A DNA stretch of 64,000 nt, taken from Lachnospiraceae bacterium. GTDB lineage: Bacteria; Bacillota; Clostridia; Lachnospirales; Lachnospiraceae. Below the pieces are notes generated by a model. The model saw nothing but the letters and a program-made list of their open reading frames with translations. It ran no database searches and was not told the origin of the DNA. A program made the translations under genes and the position numbers. Below are positions 18,395 through 27,725 of the stretch, in pieces; position 1 is the stretch's first letter, and every line of letters begins with the position of its first letter. The stretch is from contig CAJTCE010000001.1 in the NCBI GenBank assembly GCA_910574745.1, forward strand, positions 62,001 to 126,000. The letters run 5' to 3'.

Positions 18395-19434
18395 TATACG
18401 CTCCTCCGGTTGGAATGATGCATGGCTGTTTTGTAATCATCTGCCATTGCTTTGATCCTGCTTGTGTCGTAAATATATTATATTCATTTATTTGGAGAAT
18501 TGCAAGCAAGGTCAGAACATTTGTTCTTACAGGTATTCCCCGCTCCGGATTACCGCATTTCACAGTAATCCTTATCTCTTTGACCGTTTCATATGCGGCT
18601 GGGAGTGGCTTAGATACTGCGGTTATTAAGTGAAGGGTTACTTGTGGGTTCATTATTCAGGACATTCTATTACTCTATATATCATATAATCTAATCCTTC
18701 CTCCCAATCCGAAGGGTATTTTTAGCATCTGGGATTCCATTCACTGATAAAGGGAGCCTTGGATTTATTTCTTCCATCTCAATACCCTTTTTCATAATAC
18801 TAAGCAATCTGGCAATAGAAATCCCACCCTGCAACGCGATTGTCCATGTACCCCTATTCTAGCATACATATTTCTCCCTCACAATTTAAAATTCTTTCTT
18901 TTTCCATACACTATACATCCAACTATTAAACATCAAAAATCCTCGAAGGCACTGGGCTTTCAAGCATCCCCACGCCCCGGATTACTGAAAAGCCAACCGA
19001 CAGCCTCCATTTCTTTTCGCTTTATGTCGGTCATCTCTTGGCTTCCTATGAAGTGCAGTATATAAAAAGAGTTCCCGGACGTTATCTGCGATAACTGCTT
19101 ATCGTTTTGAAAACAAGAAAAGTCCATAAATAAGGGATTTGTATCTGGCAGTGTTGCATATGTGTTATATGCCAAAGACTACCCACACGTTCCTAGAACT
19201 ACTCATTACCCTAATTATATACTCACTTTGATATAAAGGAGCTTGTAGCTGCGATTAATAAGATTTCAATTAAAAAGGACATTCCCAGATTTCTCTGAAA
19301 ATGTCCTATACATATCAATATCTTTGTTGCATACCAGTTGCATTCGGTGTAAATTCCAGCACATCTGACAACTTCCCACAACCTCTGTAGCCCTTGTAAA
19401 ATGGGCTTTTCTTGATATATTCGTTTCCGAAAGA
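18395..19434. other. 1-kb decayed intergenic region beside rpsI
   Basis: No intact gene is supported. Short minus-strand frames exist at 18387-18653 and 18960-19175, neither with a ribosome binding site or a family I recognise. The last 170 bases before rpsI carry a small stem (GCCCTTGTAAAATGGGC at 19390-19406) and a clear terminator. A 12-base copy of the rpsI 3' end is found at 18572-18583. The region looks like the scar of a lost element. Confidence 0.45.
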
Positions 19435-19446
19435 TTATCTCTTTGA
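18572..19446. repeat. 12-bp direct repeat pair matching the 3' end of rpsI
   Basis: TTATCTCTTTGA occurs at 18572-18583 and again at 19435-19446, where it covers the rpsI stop and last codons. The 3' end of rpsI is a known insertion site for some integrative elements of Firmicutes, so this may be a leftover att pair about 860 bp apart. No integrase gene is left, so the call is tentative. Confidence 0.35.
19273..19307 (-). terminator. Terminator of the rplM-rpsI operon
   Basis: On the minus strand AGGACATT and AATGTCCT pair around a 15-base loop and are followed by TTTTTAATT. It lies about 130 bases beyond the rpsI stop. Confidence 0.75.
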
Positions 19447-19833
19447 AAACTGTGGTGCACGGCGGGCAGCTTTGAGGCCGTATTTCTTTCTTTCCTTCAT
19501 ACGAGGATCCCTTGTTAAGTATCCTGCTTTCTTTAATGTGGGTCTGTAGTCTGCGTCAACGGTAAGTAACGCTCTTGCGATACCGTGTCTGATCGCACCT
19601 GCCTGGCCTGTGTATCCGCCGCCTTTTACATTTACAAGAATGTCAAATTTGTCTACTGTGTCAGTAACTGCTAAAGGCTGACGAACGATAACCTTTAAGG
19701 TCTCAAGACCAAAGTAATCATCAATGTCTCTCTTATTTATGGTAATATTGCCTTTTCCGGGTGTTAAATAAACTCTTGCAATAGATTTTTTTCTTCTTCC
19801 GGTTCCATGATATCTTTCTGCTGTTTTAGCCAT
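19435..19833 (-). CDS. rpsI: 30S ribosomal protein S9
   Basis: The 132-residue protein is S9 of the small-subunit head. It shows the typical [21 protein letters not shown] start region, the [20 protein letters not shown] core and the C-terminal tail [17 protein letters not shown], whose final Lys-Arg contacts P-site tRNA. It lies 27 bases after rplM, the usual partner, in a two-gene operon. Its 3' end is repeated at 18572. Confidence 0.97.
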   Translation of the reverse strand: MAKTAERYHGTGRRKKSIARVYLTPGKGNITINKRDIDDYFGLETLKVIVRQPLAVTDTVDKFDILVNVKGGGYTGQAGAIRHGIARALLTVDADYRPTLKKAGYLTRDPRMKERKKYGLKAARRAPQFSKR

Positions 19834-19860
19834 TTTAATTTCTCCTTTCAGTTCCTCTCA

Positions 19861-20289
19861 TTAAAATGTTAATACTTCAGGCTTCTGTGCCGCATGTTTG
19901 TGATCAGATCCTGCATATACATGAAGCTTTTTGAACATCTGTCTTCCTAAAGGTCCCTTGGGAAGCATGCCTTTAACAGCAAGTTCGATAACCTGTTCTG
20001 GTTTCTTAGCTAATTTCTCTCTCAATGTAGCTTCTTTCATTCCGCCAACATAATCGGAGTGATGATAATAAATCTTCTGATCCATCTTCTTACCGGTCAC
20101 TTTAATCTTTTCAGCGTTGATAACGATTACGTTATCGCCTGTGTCGATATGAGGAGTAAAAATCGGTTTATTCTTTCCTCTCAAAACTTTAGCAACTTCA
20201 GATGCTAAACGTCCTAATGTCATATCTGTAGCGTCTACTACATACCATTTTCTATCAATTGTAGCCGGACTAGCCATAAATGTTTTCAT
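19861..20289 (-). CDS. rplM: 50S ribosomal protein L13
   Basis: The 142-residue protein is L13, an early-assembly protein of the large subunit. Recognisable blocks are [34 protein letters not shown] and [22 protein letters not shown] precedes the ATG. It heads the rplM-rpsI operon behind a near-perfect promoter and a leader of about 140 bases. Confidence 0.97.
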   Translation of the reverse strand: MKTFMASPATIDRKWYVVDATDMTLGRLASEVAKVLRGKNKPIFTPHIDTGDNVIVINAEKIKVTGKKMDQKIYYHHSDYVGGMKEATLREKLAKKPEQVIELAVKGMLPKGPLGRQMFKKLHVYAGSDHKHAAQKPEVLTF

Positions 20290-20427
20290 TGTGTTACCTC
20301 CAAAATGTTTATCAATGGATTAATTAGTTGTTCTTCCCTCCGGGGCTAATCGGAAAACGGGAAATTTTTTTGCGGCATTGACGGCCTTTCCGGGGCTTTG
20401 GACAGATTCCATCAAATGTCGCCACTG
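20290..20427 (-). promoter_or_regulatory. rplM: Leader of rplM-rpsI (possible L13 autoregulatory leader)
   Basis: About 138 transcribed bases separate the predicted start from the rplM ATG. They contain C/G-rich blocks (AGCCCCGGAAAGG and AGCCCCGGAGGG) that could pair alternately. L13 leaders are known upstream of rplM in Firmicutes, but I cannot match the consensus by eye. Confidence 0.35.
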
Positions 20428-20433
20428 TGAAAT

Positions 20434-20462
20434 ATTATATTATACGCACCCTGGTGTGTCAA
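20434..20462 (-). promoter_or_regulatory. Consensus promoter of rplM-rpsI
   Basis: On the minus strand TTGACA (20457-20462) and TATAAT (20434-20439) are separated by exactly 17 bases. Both boxes match the housekeeping consensus perfectly. The -35 box begins two bases after the truA stop codon, so truA and rplM are separate units with possible read-through. Confidence 0.85.
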
Positions 20463-20463
20463 C

Positions 20464-21219
20464 TTATTTTTTTGAGCAATTTTCACAAAATTCAAAAGAA
20501 ACCAGCGTCAATCCTCTTGCCGGCGCCGTAGGTCCTGCCGCCTGTCTGTCCTTTGCCTTAAGAATTTCCTTTACCTGCTCCGGCTCCATTTTTCCCTTCC
20601 CCACTTCCAGAAGGGTTCCCGCAATAATTCTTACCATATTAAAGAGGAATCCGCTGCCGCTTACTCTGATGAGCAGATAAGCTCCTTCTTTTTTGACCTC
20701 TGCGCTATAAAGAGTGCGCACAGTCGTCAAGACCTGGGCTTTTGCCACGCAGAAGCTTTTAAAATCATGCTCTCCCACCAGATATTCCGCCGCCGTCTGC
20801 ATCTTTTCTACATCCAGGGGAACATAGACGAAATGCGCATACTGCCTGCCGATGGGATTTTCATATCTTCCCATATAAATCCGGTATTCATAAGTCTTTT
20901 TTGTATTGCAGCGCCTCGGATGGAAATCCGGCTCCACCTCTATGGACCTCTGCACCCTGATATCCTCCGGCAGTCTGGCGTTTAAAGCCGGGGCAATTTT
21001 CTTTGGCAAAATCCTGTTTTCCGTATCAAACACGGCCATATTGCATAGTGCGTGAACGCCCGCATCGGTCCTGCTGGCGCCGATCACGGAAATATCCTCT
21101 CCCAAAAGTTCCCTTAAGGCTTTGTTCAATTCTCCTTCAATGGTAATTCCATTAGGCTGCACCTGCCAGCCGTTATAAGCGGTGCCGTCATAAGCAACCG
21201 TCAGCATAATCCGCTTCAT
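20464..21219 (-). CDS. truA: tRNA pseudouridine(38-40) synthase
   Basis: The 251-residue protein isomerises uridines 38-40 in the anticodon arm of many tRNAs. Asp52 in ASRTDAGVHAL is the catalytic aspartate; FHPRRCNTKKTYEYRIY and the C-terminal RVSGSGFLFNMVRIIAGTLL motif are also typical. It follows ecfT by 76 bases, the order seen across Firmicutes, and the rplM promoter starts directly after it. Confidence 0.96.
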   Translation of the reverse strand: MKRIMLTVAYDGTAYNGWQVQPNGITIEGELNKALRELLGEDISVIGASRTDAGVHALCNMAVFDTENRILPKKIAPALNARLPEDIRVQRSIEVEPDFHPRRCNTKKTYEYRIYMGRYENPIGRQYAHFVYVPLDVEKMQTAAEYLVGEHDFKSFCVAKAQVLTTVRTLYSAEVKKEGAYLLIRVSGSGFLFNMVRIIAGTLLEVGKGKMEPEQVKEILKAKDRQAAGPTAPARGLTLVSFEFCENCSKK

Positions 21220-21295
21220 GGCTTACCTCCCGTTCCGTTTCAATGCCCGAATCTCAATCGGGCAGGCTTTCTCAAAATCTCTCACAACCCCTTTT

Positions 21296-22120
21296 CTATC
21301 CCAAGGGAATCAGATGAAAGGGAAACAGCTTTCCCAACACTGCCGCTGCCGTCAAATAAACCGCCAGCACCACAAAACCGCCAAAATCCAGTTTATGATA
21401 TTTCAAAGGCTTCATTTTTGTTCTGCCTTCTCCTCCCTGATAGCACCTTGCCTCCATTGCCATAGCAAGGTCATTGGCCCGCCGGAAGGCGGAAATAAAC
21501 AAGGGAACCAGCAGGGGCACAAGAGCCTTTACCTTCTTTATAAGATTTCCGCTGTCAAACTCTGCGCCTCTTGCCATCTGCGCCTTCATGATTTTATCCG
21601 TCTCCTCCAATAAAATAGGAATAAACCTGAGAGCGATGGACATCATCATGGAAATTTCATGTACCGGAACCTTTATCTTCTTTAAAGGTCCCAAAAGGCT
21701 CTCCAATCCGTCTGTCAACTGATTAGGCGTTGTGGTAAGAGTCATTAAGGAAGACCCTACGATCAGAAAAACAAGCCGGATACACAAATAAAAGGCGTTG
21801 GCAATCCCCTCCCAGGTAAGACTGAATTTCCAAAAGGAAACAATGGGCTTACCGGGAGATAAAAACATATTGAACACCGCCGTAATGATCAGCAATATCA
21901 TAATGGTCTTAATGCCTCTTAAAATAAAAGAAAGGGGCACCTTGGATATCTTTACCATTGCACCTAAAAAAAGCAGGGCAATCAGATATATCGTTAAATT
22001 TTTGTATAAAAACAATGTTATAATATATACAAGGGTTCCAATCAGCTTAACCCTTGCATCCATCCTGTGTATAGGAGAATCCGCCTGATAATATTGTCCT
22101 AAAGTAATGTCCCGGAGCAT
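21296..22120 (-). CDS. ecfT: Energy-coupling factor transporter transmembrane protein EcfT
   Basis: The 274-residue membrane protein is the T component of the shared ECF vitamin-uptake module. It has about five hydrophobic helices and the cytoplasmic coupling motifs with Ala-Arg-Gly (QMARGAEFDSG) and a second AMEARCYQGG motif that sit on the ATPases. The start MLRDITLGQYY at 22120 has AAAGGA eight bases away and gives the family's usual N-terminus; the frame is open to 22171. It follows ecfA2 with a spacer of 173 bases, longer than usual. S components would come from elsewhere in the genome. Confidence 0.93.
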   Translation of the reverse strand: MLRDITLGQYYQADSPIHRMDARVKLIGTLVYIITLFLYKNLTIYLIALLFLGAMVKISKVPLSFILRGIKTIMILLIITAVFNMFLSPGKPIVSFWKFSLTWEGIANAFYLCIRLVFLIVGSSLMTLTTTPNQLTDGLESLLGPLKKIKVPVHEISMMMSIALRFIPILLEETDKIMKAQMARGAEFDSGNLIKKVKALVPLLVPLFISAFRRANDLAMAMEARCYQGGEGRTKMKPLKYHKLDFGGFVVLAVYLTAAAVLGKLFPFHLIPLG

Positions 22121-22293
22121 ACCGCTATCCTTTCTGTCCCTGCTGTTTTCCGTCACAGGGAATCTTGTCATCCATGTTTCTATCCTTCTTATCCCGTTTT
22201 ATATTTCTGTCTTACGCAATTTCGTCTTTTATATCTGCAGCTTTTATCTCTGCCTTATTTCATCTTCAGCCTCTGCACTCTGGTCGCATATTA

Positions 22294-23145
22294 TTATCGC
22301 TTTTCATACAGCCTCAGCAGTTCCGCCTTAGCCTCTTCTATAGTAGTTACCGTATCATCAACGACAAATCCCTTCTCTGCGCACCTGCTCATAATTTCTG
22401 TTACCGTGGGCACCGCCAATCCGATTTTTTCCAATTCCTCTCTGTGGGAAAATACCGCTTTGGGCGTATCATCCAGAAAAACTCCTCCATGGTTCATAAC
22501 AATGATCCGCTCCACATAATCGGCAACATCATCCATGCTGTGGGAAACAAGTATAATCGTAATCCCCATTTCCTCATGAAGCTTTTTAATGAGATTTAAG
22601 ATTTCTTCCCTTCCCTTTGGATCCAGGCCCGCAGTGGGCTCATCCAGAATCAGCACCTTTGGCTTCATTGCAATGACGCCCGCAATGGCAACCCGCCTTT
22701 TCTGTCCTCCCGACAAGTCAAAAGGCGACTGGTAAAAATATTCGTCCTCAAGTCCCACCATTTTCAAAGCTTCATAAGCTCTAAGCTCTACTTCCTTTTT
22801 GGAAAGGCCCAGATTCTTAGGGCCAAAACATACATCCGAGAAAACATCCGCCTCAAAAAGCTGATGCTCAGGATACTGGAACACAAGCCCCACATCGCTT
22901 CTCAATTGCTTCTTATCATAGTCTTCATCGGCTATATCCTGTCCGTTGAAGTAAACCTCTCCCTCTGTAGGCTTCATTAAGCCGTTTAAATGCTGCACCA
23001 GGGAAGATTTGCCGGAACCGGTATGCCCGATCAGTCCGATAAACTGCCCGTCGGGAATTACCAGATTCACATCCTTTAACGCCGCTACTTCCATATTGGT
23101 TCCGGCTTCATAAATACAGTTGACATGATTTAAGATAATAGGCAC
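22294..23145 (-). CDS. ecfA2: ECF transporter ATP-binding subunit EcfA2
   Basis: The 283-residue ATPase has Walker [10 protein letters not shown] (40-48), the Q-loop in [11 protein letters not shown], signature [13 protein letters not shown] near residue 143 and Walker [14 protein letters not shown]. It pairs with EcfA1 to power EcfT-bound vitamin transporters. Start is a GTG with GGAGG seven bases upstream; it overlaps ecfA1 by 16 bases. Confidence 0.94.
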   Translation of the reverse strand: MPIILNHVNCIYEAGTNMEVAALKDVNLVIPDGQFIGLIGHTGSGKSSLVQHLNGLMKPTEGEVYFNGQDIADEDYDKKQLRSDVGLVFQYPEHQLFEADVFSDVCFGPKNLGLSKKEVELRAYEALKMVGLEDEYFYQSPFDLSGGQKRRVAIAGVIAMKPKVLILDEPTAGLDPKGREEILNLIKKLHEEMGITIILVSHSMDDVADYVERIIVMNHGGVFLDDTPKAVFSHREELEKIGLAVPTVTEIMSRCAEKGFVVDDTVTTIEEAKAELLRLYEKR

Positions 23146-23984
23146 TGTAATTCCTCCATAAATTCATCGATTGTGAGAATTCCTTTTGAAAAAGGCATTC
23201 CCGCTTTTCTGCACTCCTCTGCAAGCAATGTGACCTGAGGCACCGTCAGTCTCAGTTCCTTAAGCTTATCCACCTTTGAAAAAATCTCCTTAGGGCTTCC
23301 CTGCATTTTGATGCTGCCCTTGTCCATAACGAATACCTTGTCTGCCATAACCACTTCTTCCATATAATGGGTTATGAGAATGATGGTAATATTTTCCACT
23401 TCATTTAAGGCGCGTACAGCCCTGATGACTTCCTTGCGCCCCTGGGGATCCAGCATTGCGGTAGGCTCATCCAGAACAATACATTCAGGATGCATGGCAA
23501 GAACTCCCGCAATAGAAACCCTCTGCTTCTGTCCGCCGGAAAGCTTATTGGGCGAATGCTTCCGGTATGCATACATTCCCACTGCCTTCAGGCTTTCCTC
23601 CACCCGCTCCCAGATTTCCTTGGTGGGAATCCCCATATTTTCCGGTCCGAATCCCACATCCTCCTCCACAATCTGACCGATGATCTGATTGTCCGGATTC
23701 TGAAATACCATACCTGCCGTCTTACGGATATCCCAGATATGGGATTCATCCCCCGTATCCATCCCAGCCACATAAATAGTCCCTTCTGTAGGAGAGAAAA
23801 TAGCGTTTATATGCTTAGCCAGCGTTGACTTGCCGGAGCCGTTGTGCCCCAGAATGGCAATAAAATCTCCTTTTTCCACATCCAGATCCACCTGGTCCAC
23901 CGCACGGGTAATTCCCTCAACGTTTCCTTCTTCATCCCGTCTTATATATTCAAATGTCAGCTTTTTTGTTTTAATCATATTCAT
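23130..23984 (-). CDS. ecfA1: ECF transporter ATP-binding subunit EcfA1
   Basis: The 284-residue ATPase has Walker [10 protein letters not shown] (46-54), Q-loop [12 protein letters not shown], signature [13 protein letters not shown] and Walker [15 protein letters not shown]. The C-terminal regulatory tail ends in an EELQCLLS helix. It is the first gene of ecfA1-ecfA2-ecfT, behind its own promoter at 24036-24064. In most Firmicutes it directly follows rplQ; here about 3 kb of other genes intervene. Confidence 0.94.
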   Translation of the reverse strand: MNMIKTKKLTFEYIRRDEEGNVEGITRAVDQVDLDVEKGDFIAILGHNGSGKSTLAKHINAIFSPTEGTIYVAGMDTGDESHIWDIRKTAGMVFQNPDNQIIGQIVEEDVGFGPENMGIPTKEIWERVEESLKAVGMYAYRKHSPNKLSGGQKQRVSIAGVLAMHPECIVLDEPTAMLDPQGRKEVIRAVRALNEVENITIILITHYMEEVVMADKVFVMDKGSIKMQGSPKEIFSKVDKLKELRLTVPQVTLLAEECRKAGMPFSKGILTIDEFMEELQCLLS

Positions 23985-24035
23985 AGTTGTTAACCTTTAT
24001 TGTGAAACCGGTTTACATTTTACCACATCGCCTTT

Positions 24036-24064
24036 ATTGTACAGGATAATGTATGGAATTACAA
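24036..24064 (-). promoter_or_regulatory. Promoter of ecfA1-ecfA2-ecfT
   Basis: On the minus strand TTGTAA (24059-24064) and TACAAT (24036-24041) are separated by 17 bases. It lies about 50 bases before the ecfA1 ATG. The module therefore does not depend on read-through from rplQ. Confidence 0.7.
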
Positions 24065-24269
24065 GAAAAAGCTAATAACAATATTGCACGCAGCTTATGG
24101 AGAATTGAGCTGATTTATGCTATGCTTACAGAATAGGGGGTATCTCCTCTTACAAATCCCCCCGCAGAGGTCCCTTATATCTGCAAGCATCGCAAAAACG
24201 CAATTGTCTGTAGAAATTAAGAAGAACTTCTTTGAGAAAAAATAATTACAAAAGTCAGGAATCCATATC

Positions 24270-25184
24270 ATGAATAAGAAAAAAGAAATGAAATTATTAA
24301 AATACCGGATAATTTGCTGCTCTGCCGCCGCTCTTTTAGGCATCGGAGGGCTTATTTGTTTTACCTTTCCTAAAGGAGAAAAAGGAACCGATGATGCATC
24401 AACACCTTCTGTATCTGCAAATCCTCCTTTCAACCTTTCAGAGAATATATCCCCGCCCATTCTTTCCATTAATGAAGCGCCTCTTCCTCTTGACAATCAG
24501 GAAACTTTTACAGATAACTCATATTTGCAGGAAACGCCTTCATATACTGATACAAAAGAAAACGAGGCGCTTGTTATGACAGCTTCTGACCGCTATACCT
24601 ATCAGGAGGGCTTTTTTTACCAGTCCCTTACCGATGATGTAAAAAACCGCATAAACGGCCTTTCCTATAAATCAGATTGTACCGTGCCCTACGAAGAGCT
24701 TCGCTATGTCTCTGTTTTGTATGAAGATTTCAACGGAGAAACCCGGATTGGCGAAATTGTCTGCAACAAGTCAATCGCCCGGGATCTGGTAGAGATTTTT
24801 TACGAGCTTTATTGTAATCATTATCAGATTGACAAAATAAAACTGGTGGATGAGTATGATGCGGATGACGATCTATCCTGCGCCGCCAACAATACCTCCT
24901 GCTTCAATTTCCGCAAAGTATACGGCTCGGATAACTTGAGCAAACATGCCTTAGGGCTTGCTATTGACATCAATCCTTTCCAAAATCCTTACGTTACCTA
25001 TCCCGACGGCGTGGAACGCATATCCCCGCCCGGCAGCGAGCCTTATGCTGACAGGGATTCGGGACTGCCTCATATCATTACCGAAGACGACCTGTGCTAT
25101 CAGTTATTTACCGCACATGGCTTTACCTGGGGCGGACACTGGCGCACCTTAAAGGACTATCAGCATTTCCAGAAGGAACTGTAA
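24270..25184 (+). CDS. M15 family D-Ala-D-Ala carboxypeptidase-like protein
   Basis: This 304-residue protein has an N-terminal signal anchor (residues 10-33) and a Ser/Thr/Pro-rich linker. A zinc peptidase domain of the M15C (CwlK/VanY-like) type follows. The zinc ligands are readable: SKHALGLAIDINP near residue 224 gives His and Asp, and WGGHWRTLKDYQHFQ at the end gives the final His299. These enzymes cleave peptide cross-links or stem peptides of peptidoglycan outside the membrane. It is the only plus-strand gene in this stretch, and its spacing to AGGA is about ten bases. It lies in the insertion between rplQ and ecfA1. Confidence 0.87.
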   Translation: MNKKKEMKLLKYRIICCSAAALLGIGGLICFTFPKGEKGTDDASTPSVSANPPFNLSENISPPILSINEAPLPLDNQETFTDNSYLQETPSYTDTKENEALVMTASDRYTYQEGFFYQSLTDDVKNRINGLSYKSDCTVPYEELRYVSVLYEDFNGETRIGEIVCNKSIARDLVEIFYELYCNHYQIDKIKLVDEYDADDDLSCAANNTSCFNFRKVYGSDNLSKHALGLAIDINPFQNPYVTYPDGVERISPPGSEPYADRDSGLPHIITEDDLCYQLFTAHGFTWGGHWRTLKDYQHFQKEL

Positions 25185-25222
25185 TGATCATATTACCCCG
25201 CAGGACAAAAGGCCGTGACAGG

Positions 25223-25453
25223 TTATTTTACCAACTCTTTTAATTCCTGAAGCAGTTCCAGATCCGACTGCTGTACTTTAATGTTGGCTGTCACTGCCTC
25301 CTGTTCCGGTTTCGTTACCGTGATTTCTATGACAGTGCCCTCTTCCATCCCCTTGGAAAAGACCGCTTTTACAAATGCCACAAATTTGGGATGATTTCCC
25401 TCAAAAACACTTTTTGCACTCATGATTTTCATAAGCGATGCCGGATTTAACAT
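25223..25453 (-). CDS. Small conserved protein, unknown function
   Basis: The 76-residue soluble protein starts MLNPASLMKIMSAKSVFEGN and ends in a Leu-rich amphipathic helix (DLELLQELKELVK). I recall similar small proteins in Lachnospiraceae but no functional name. AAGGAAG precedes the ATG at 25453; the start overlaps the GNAT-like remnant by seven bases, so the two may once have been one operon. Confidence 0.6.
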   Translation of the reverse strand: MLNPASLMKIMSAKSVFEGNHPKFVAFVKAVFSKGMEEGTVIEITVTKPEQEAVTANIKVQQSDLELLQELKELVK

Positions 25454-25755
25454 AAACCTTCTTCCTTTCGTATACGATTTGAACCACATTTCGGTGGTGG
25501 TAATTCCTGCCTCTTTTTCTTCTCCATTACATCATAACATAAAAAATCCCCGTTTTCCGTTCCAATAGAATGAAATTCTATTTCCCTGTAACCCCGCTTT
25601 AAATAGATTCCCCTTGCCGGAAAAGAGGCGTCTATGCGCACGCTGCTTTCCCTTGCCAAAATTTCCTCCTCTGCAAAATCCAGCAAAGCCCTGCCATATC
25701 CCTTTCCCTGGTAGCCGGGCAGCACAAATAAACGGTATACCATAAAATCCGCCAA
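25447..25755 (-). pseudogene. GNAT acetyltransferase, N-terminally truncated
   Basis: The frame contains the acetyl-CoA-binding motif A of GNAT enzymes (VYRLFVLPGYQGKGYGRALLDFAEE) in two parts and the later IYLKRGYREIEF strand. The first 60-odd residues of the fold are missing: open frame upstream runs only about 13 codons before the stop of the acyltransferase gene, and the sole start is a TTG without a ribosome binding site. I read it as a truncated gene joined to the acyltransferase end by deletion. Confidence 0.6.
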
Positions 25756-25780
25756 AAAGAGCTGACCGCATGCCGTCTTA

Positions 25781-26827
25781 CTATGCTCCTACTAATTTTC
25801 TCAAAACAGGAATGCGCCTCACGATTTCATAGCATAGCACTGTAATAACAAAACTGCTGCATATAATCACAATTACCTGTAAAAGCAGATTGTCCACTCC
25901 TTTTAGCACATAGTATCCTAAGGCCACTAAAACAGACTGATGTATTACATAATCCGGAAAGGAAGCCTTTCTGAAATATTTTGTAAAGGCAGTTTCTTTA
26001 TTTAAATATTCTTTTCCCAAAACAAACAACGTCAATATGCCCAGCCAGCATACAACATTAACTGCCAGGTCGCCATAAAAAGCATATCTGTAATAGGCAG
26101 CCGCCAATAAAAGCTCCGAAATCCCCCACACAGCCCCTATCCGTTTTATATGCTTTCTCAATCTTTCCATAACGCTGTCATCAGCCAGCACATAATATCC
26201 TAACAAATACAAAACCAGATTTTTCCCCAGACTAAAGCCGCCTATATTTCCCAAATAGTAAAAAAGCCAAACCGGAACAAATAGTCCGATCAACGCCCAT
26301 AGGGGCATTTGGGAAATGAAAGCCTCACACCTTTCAACCGGCAGCCATTTCATGAAAATAAGCGAAACCAGCGATATCACAAACAAAAAGAGGATAAACC
26401 ACAGCTGCCCCGGCGTAAAACCACCGTCATACCCTGTAAAATCTGTCACATGGGTAAAAAAATATTTCAGATTCTCCAGAATCCCCCCTTCATACCCAAA
26501 GAAAAACTTCCTTGCATAAAATGTCTGTATGGGAACCAGAATTACCGTCCCCGCCACAAAAGGAACGAACAGCTTATTGACCCGTTCCATGCAAAATTCC
26601 TTTATACTTCGCTTTTCTAAAGAATAACCGGCAGAAACTCCCGCTATCACAAACAATAACGGCATAAACCACGGATTAATCAATACAATCAATGTACTGA
26701 TGATTCTATTATCTCCGCCCCATACATAAAACTTCAACCCAAAATCATTCCAGATCATAAAAGTATGTACCGGAAAAAGCAATAAAATTGTAAAGCTTCT
26801 CAAATTATCAAGATAATATTTTCTCAT
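25781..26827 (-). CDS. Acyltransferase family 3 membrane protein
   Basis: The 348-residue protein has about ten transmembrane helices and the Acyl_transf_3 (PF01757) opening RKYYLDNLRSFTILLLFPVH, with the catalytic His in helix 1. Such enzymes O-acetylate cell-surface glycans or other membrane-exposed targets. ATG 26827 follows GCAGGA at six bases and gives the family N-terminus; the frame is open to 26914. It stands between the ribosomal terminator and the GNAT remnant. Confidence 0.87.
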   Translation of the reverse strand: MRKYYLDNLRSFTILLLFPVHTFMIWNDFGLKFYVWGGDNRIISTLIVLINPWFMPLLFVIAGVSAGYSLEKRSIKEFCMERVNKLFVPFVAGTVILVPIQTFYARKFFFGYEGGILENLKYFFTHVTDFTGYDGGFTPGQLWFILFLFVISLVSLIFMKWLPVERCEAFISQMPLWALIGLFVPVWLFYYLGNIGGFSLGKNLVLYLLGYYVLADDSVMERLRKHIKRIGAVWGISELLLAAAYYRYAFYGDLAVNVVCWLGILTLFVLGKEYLNKETAFTKYFRKASFPDYVIHQSVLVALGYYVLKGVDNLLLQVIVIICSSFVITVLCYEIVRRIPVLRKLVGA

Positions 26828-26974
26828 AAATCCTGCCTCACCAATCTCCCTGCACAATTCCATCTTATAGATTTCCACTACAATTTTCTCTACCATTTTC
26901 CCACAAAGCAGCACCTATTTCAAGCAATTTCATGCCTTGGCAAAACCCGCCTCCTCCGGAAACTGTTTCAGAGT

Positions 26975-27007
26975 CCAAAAAAGGACTACCGTTAAACGAT
27001 AGTCCTT
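26975..27007 (-). terminator. Terminator of the S10-spc-alpha superoperon
   Basis: On the minus strand AAGGACTATCGTT pairs with AACGGTAGTCCTT over 13 bases with one G-U pair and a tight loop, followed by TTTTTTGG. It begins 35 bases after the rplQ stop and is a textbook intrinsic terminator. Confidence 0.9.
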
Positions 27008-27041
27008 CTCATATACTTCTAAGCTTTCAAACCGGTTTATT

Positions 27042-27578
27042 TTAAACCAGCTCAAGAACAACTTCCATTGCTGCATCGCCCTTACGCTGTCCGATTTTGA
27101 TGATACGTGTGTAACCACCTTTACGGTCTGCATATTTAGGTGCGATTTCGTCAAATAACTTAGCAGGAAGGTCAACCTCTTTTGTGTTTCTCTTTCTGCC
27201 GGCTTTTTCTGCAGGAACTTCTGTTACAGGGTATAATACTCTTAACATCTGTCTTCTTGCGTGAAGTCTGCTGGGTAAATCTTTTTTGATTTCTTTTTCT
27301 ACTTCATCATAAACAGTAACCTTCTTACCGTCTACAACCTCTTTTACCCTCTTGCCTTCTGCATCTTTTCTCGGAACCTTTGCTGTTACTTTAACAGTCT
27401 CGTAGTTGTCCTTTTCTTTGACAGCCATTGCAATTAAGCCTTCAGCAATTTTTCTTACCTCTTTTGCCCTTGCTTCCGTTGTAACGATTTTACCGTGATA
27501 CAGTAAGTTTGTTACCTGATTTCTTAATAATGCTTTTCTCTGGCTGCTTGTTCTGCCAAGTTTTCTGTACTTTGCCAT
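27042..27578 (-). CDS. rplQ: 50S ribosomal protein L17 with internal insertion
   Basis: The 178-residue L17 starts MAKYRKLGRTSSQRKALLRN and ends GGYTRIIKIGQRKGDAAMEV, both canonical. L17 usually has 115-130 residues. Here a Lys/Glu/Val-rich segment of about 55 residues (roughly 60-115, VTAKVPRKDAEGKRVKEVVD...) is inserted before the LPSRLHARRQMLRVL part. I recall this insertion in other Lachnospiraceae. Last gene of the superoperon. Confidence 0.96.
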   Translation of the reverse strand: MAKYRKLGRTSSQRKALLRNQVTNLLYHGKIVTTEARAKEVRKIAEGLIAMAVKEKDNYETVKVTAKVPRKDAEGKRVKEVVDGKKVTVYDEVEKEIKKDLPSRLHARRQMLRVLYPVTEVPAEKAGRKRNTKEVDLPAKLFDEIAPKYADRKGGYTRIIKIGQRKGDAAMEVVLELV

Positions 27579-27725
27579 TTTTATAATCCTCCATTCATGG
27601 TACCACCGGGCAACGCTCTTCTGGTCTTATATACCCCGCGGCGTCTACTGCCACTCATGAGTGCACATAAGGACGCTCTTCGGTCTTACTCCATATGCCA
27701 ATCATATATTTGTCGGCCTTAAAGC

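Noticed and set aside
18387-18653. 88-residue minus-strand frame upstream of the HNH gene
   Set aside because: No ribosome binding site or family; I could not tell it from non-coding sequence.
18960-19175. 71-residue minus-strand frame
   Set aside because: TTG start without ribosome binding site; no resemblance noted.
24095-24496. 133-residue minus-strand frame
   Set aside because: Antisense to the M15 peptidase start and its upstream region, without support.
27601-27725. Near-repeated CGCTCTTC..GGTCTTA motifs between rplQ and rpoA
   Set aside because: Only two short, imperfect copies; too weak to call a repeat element.
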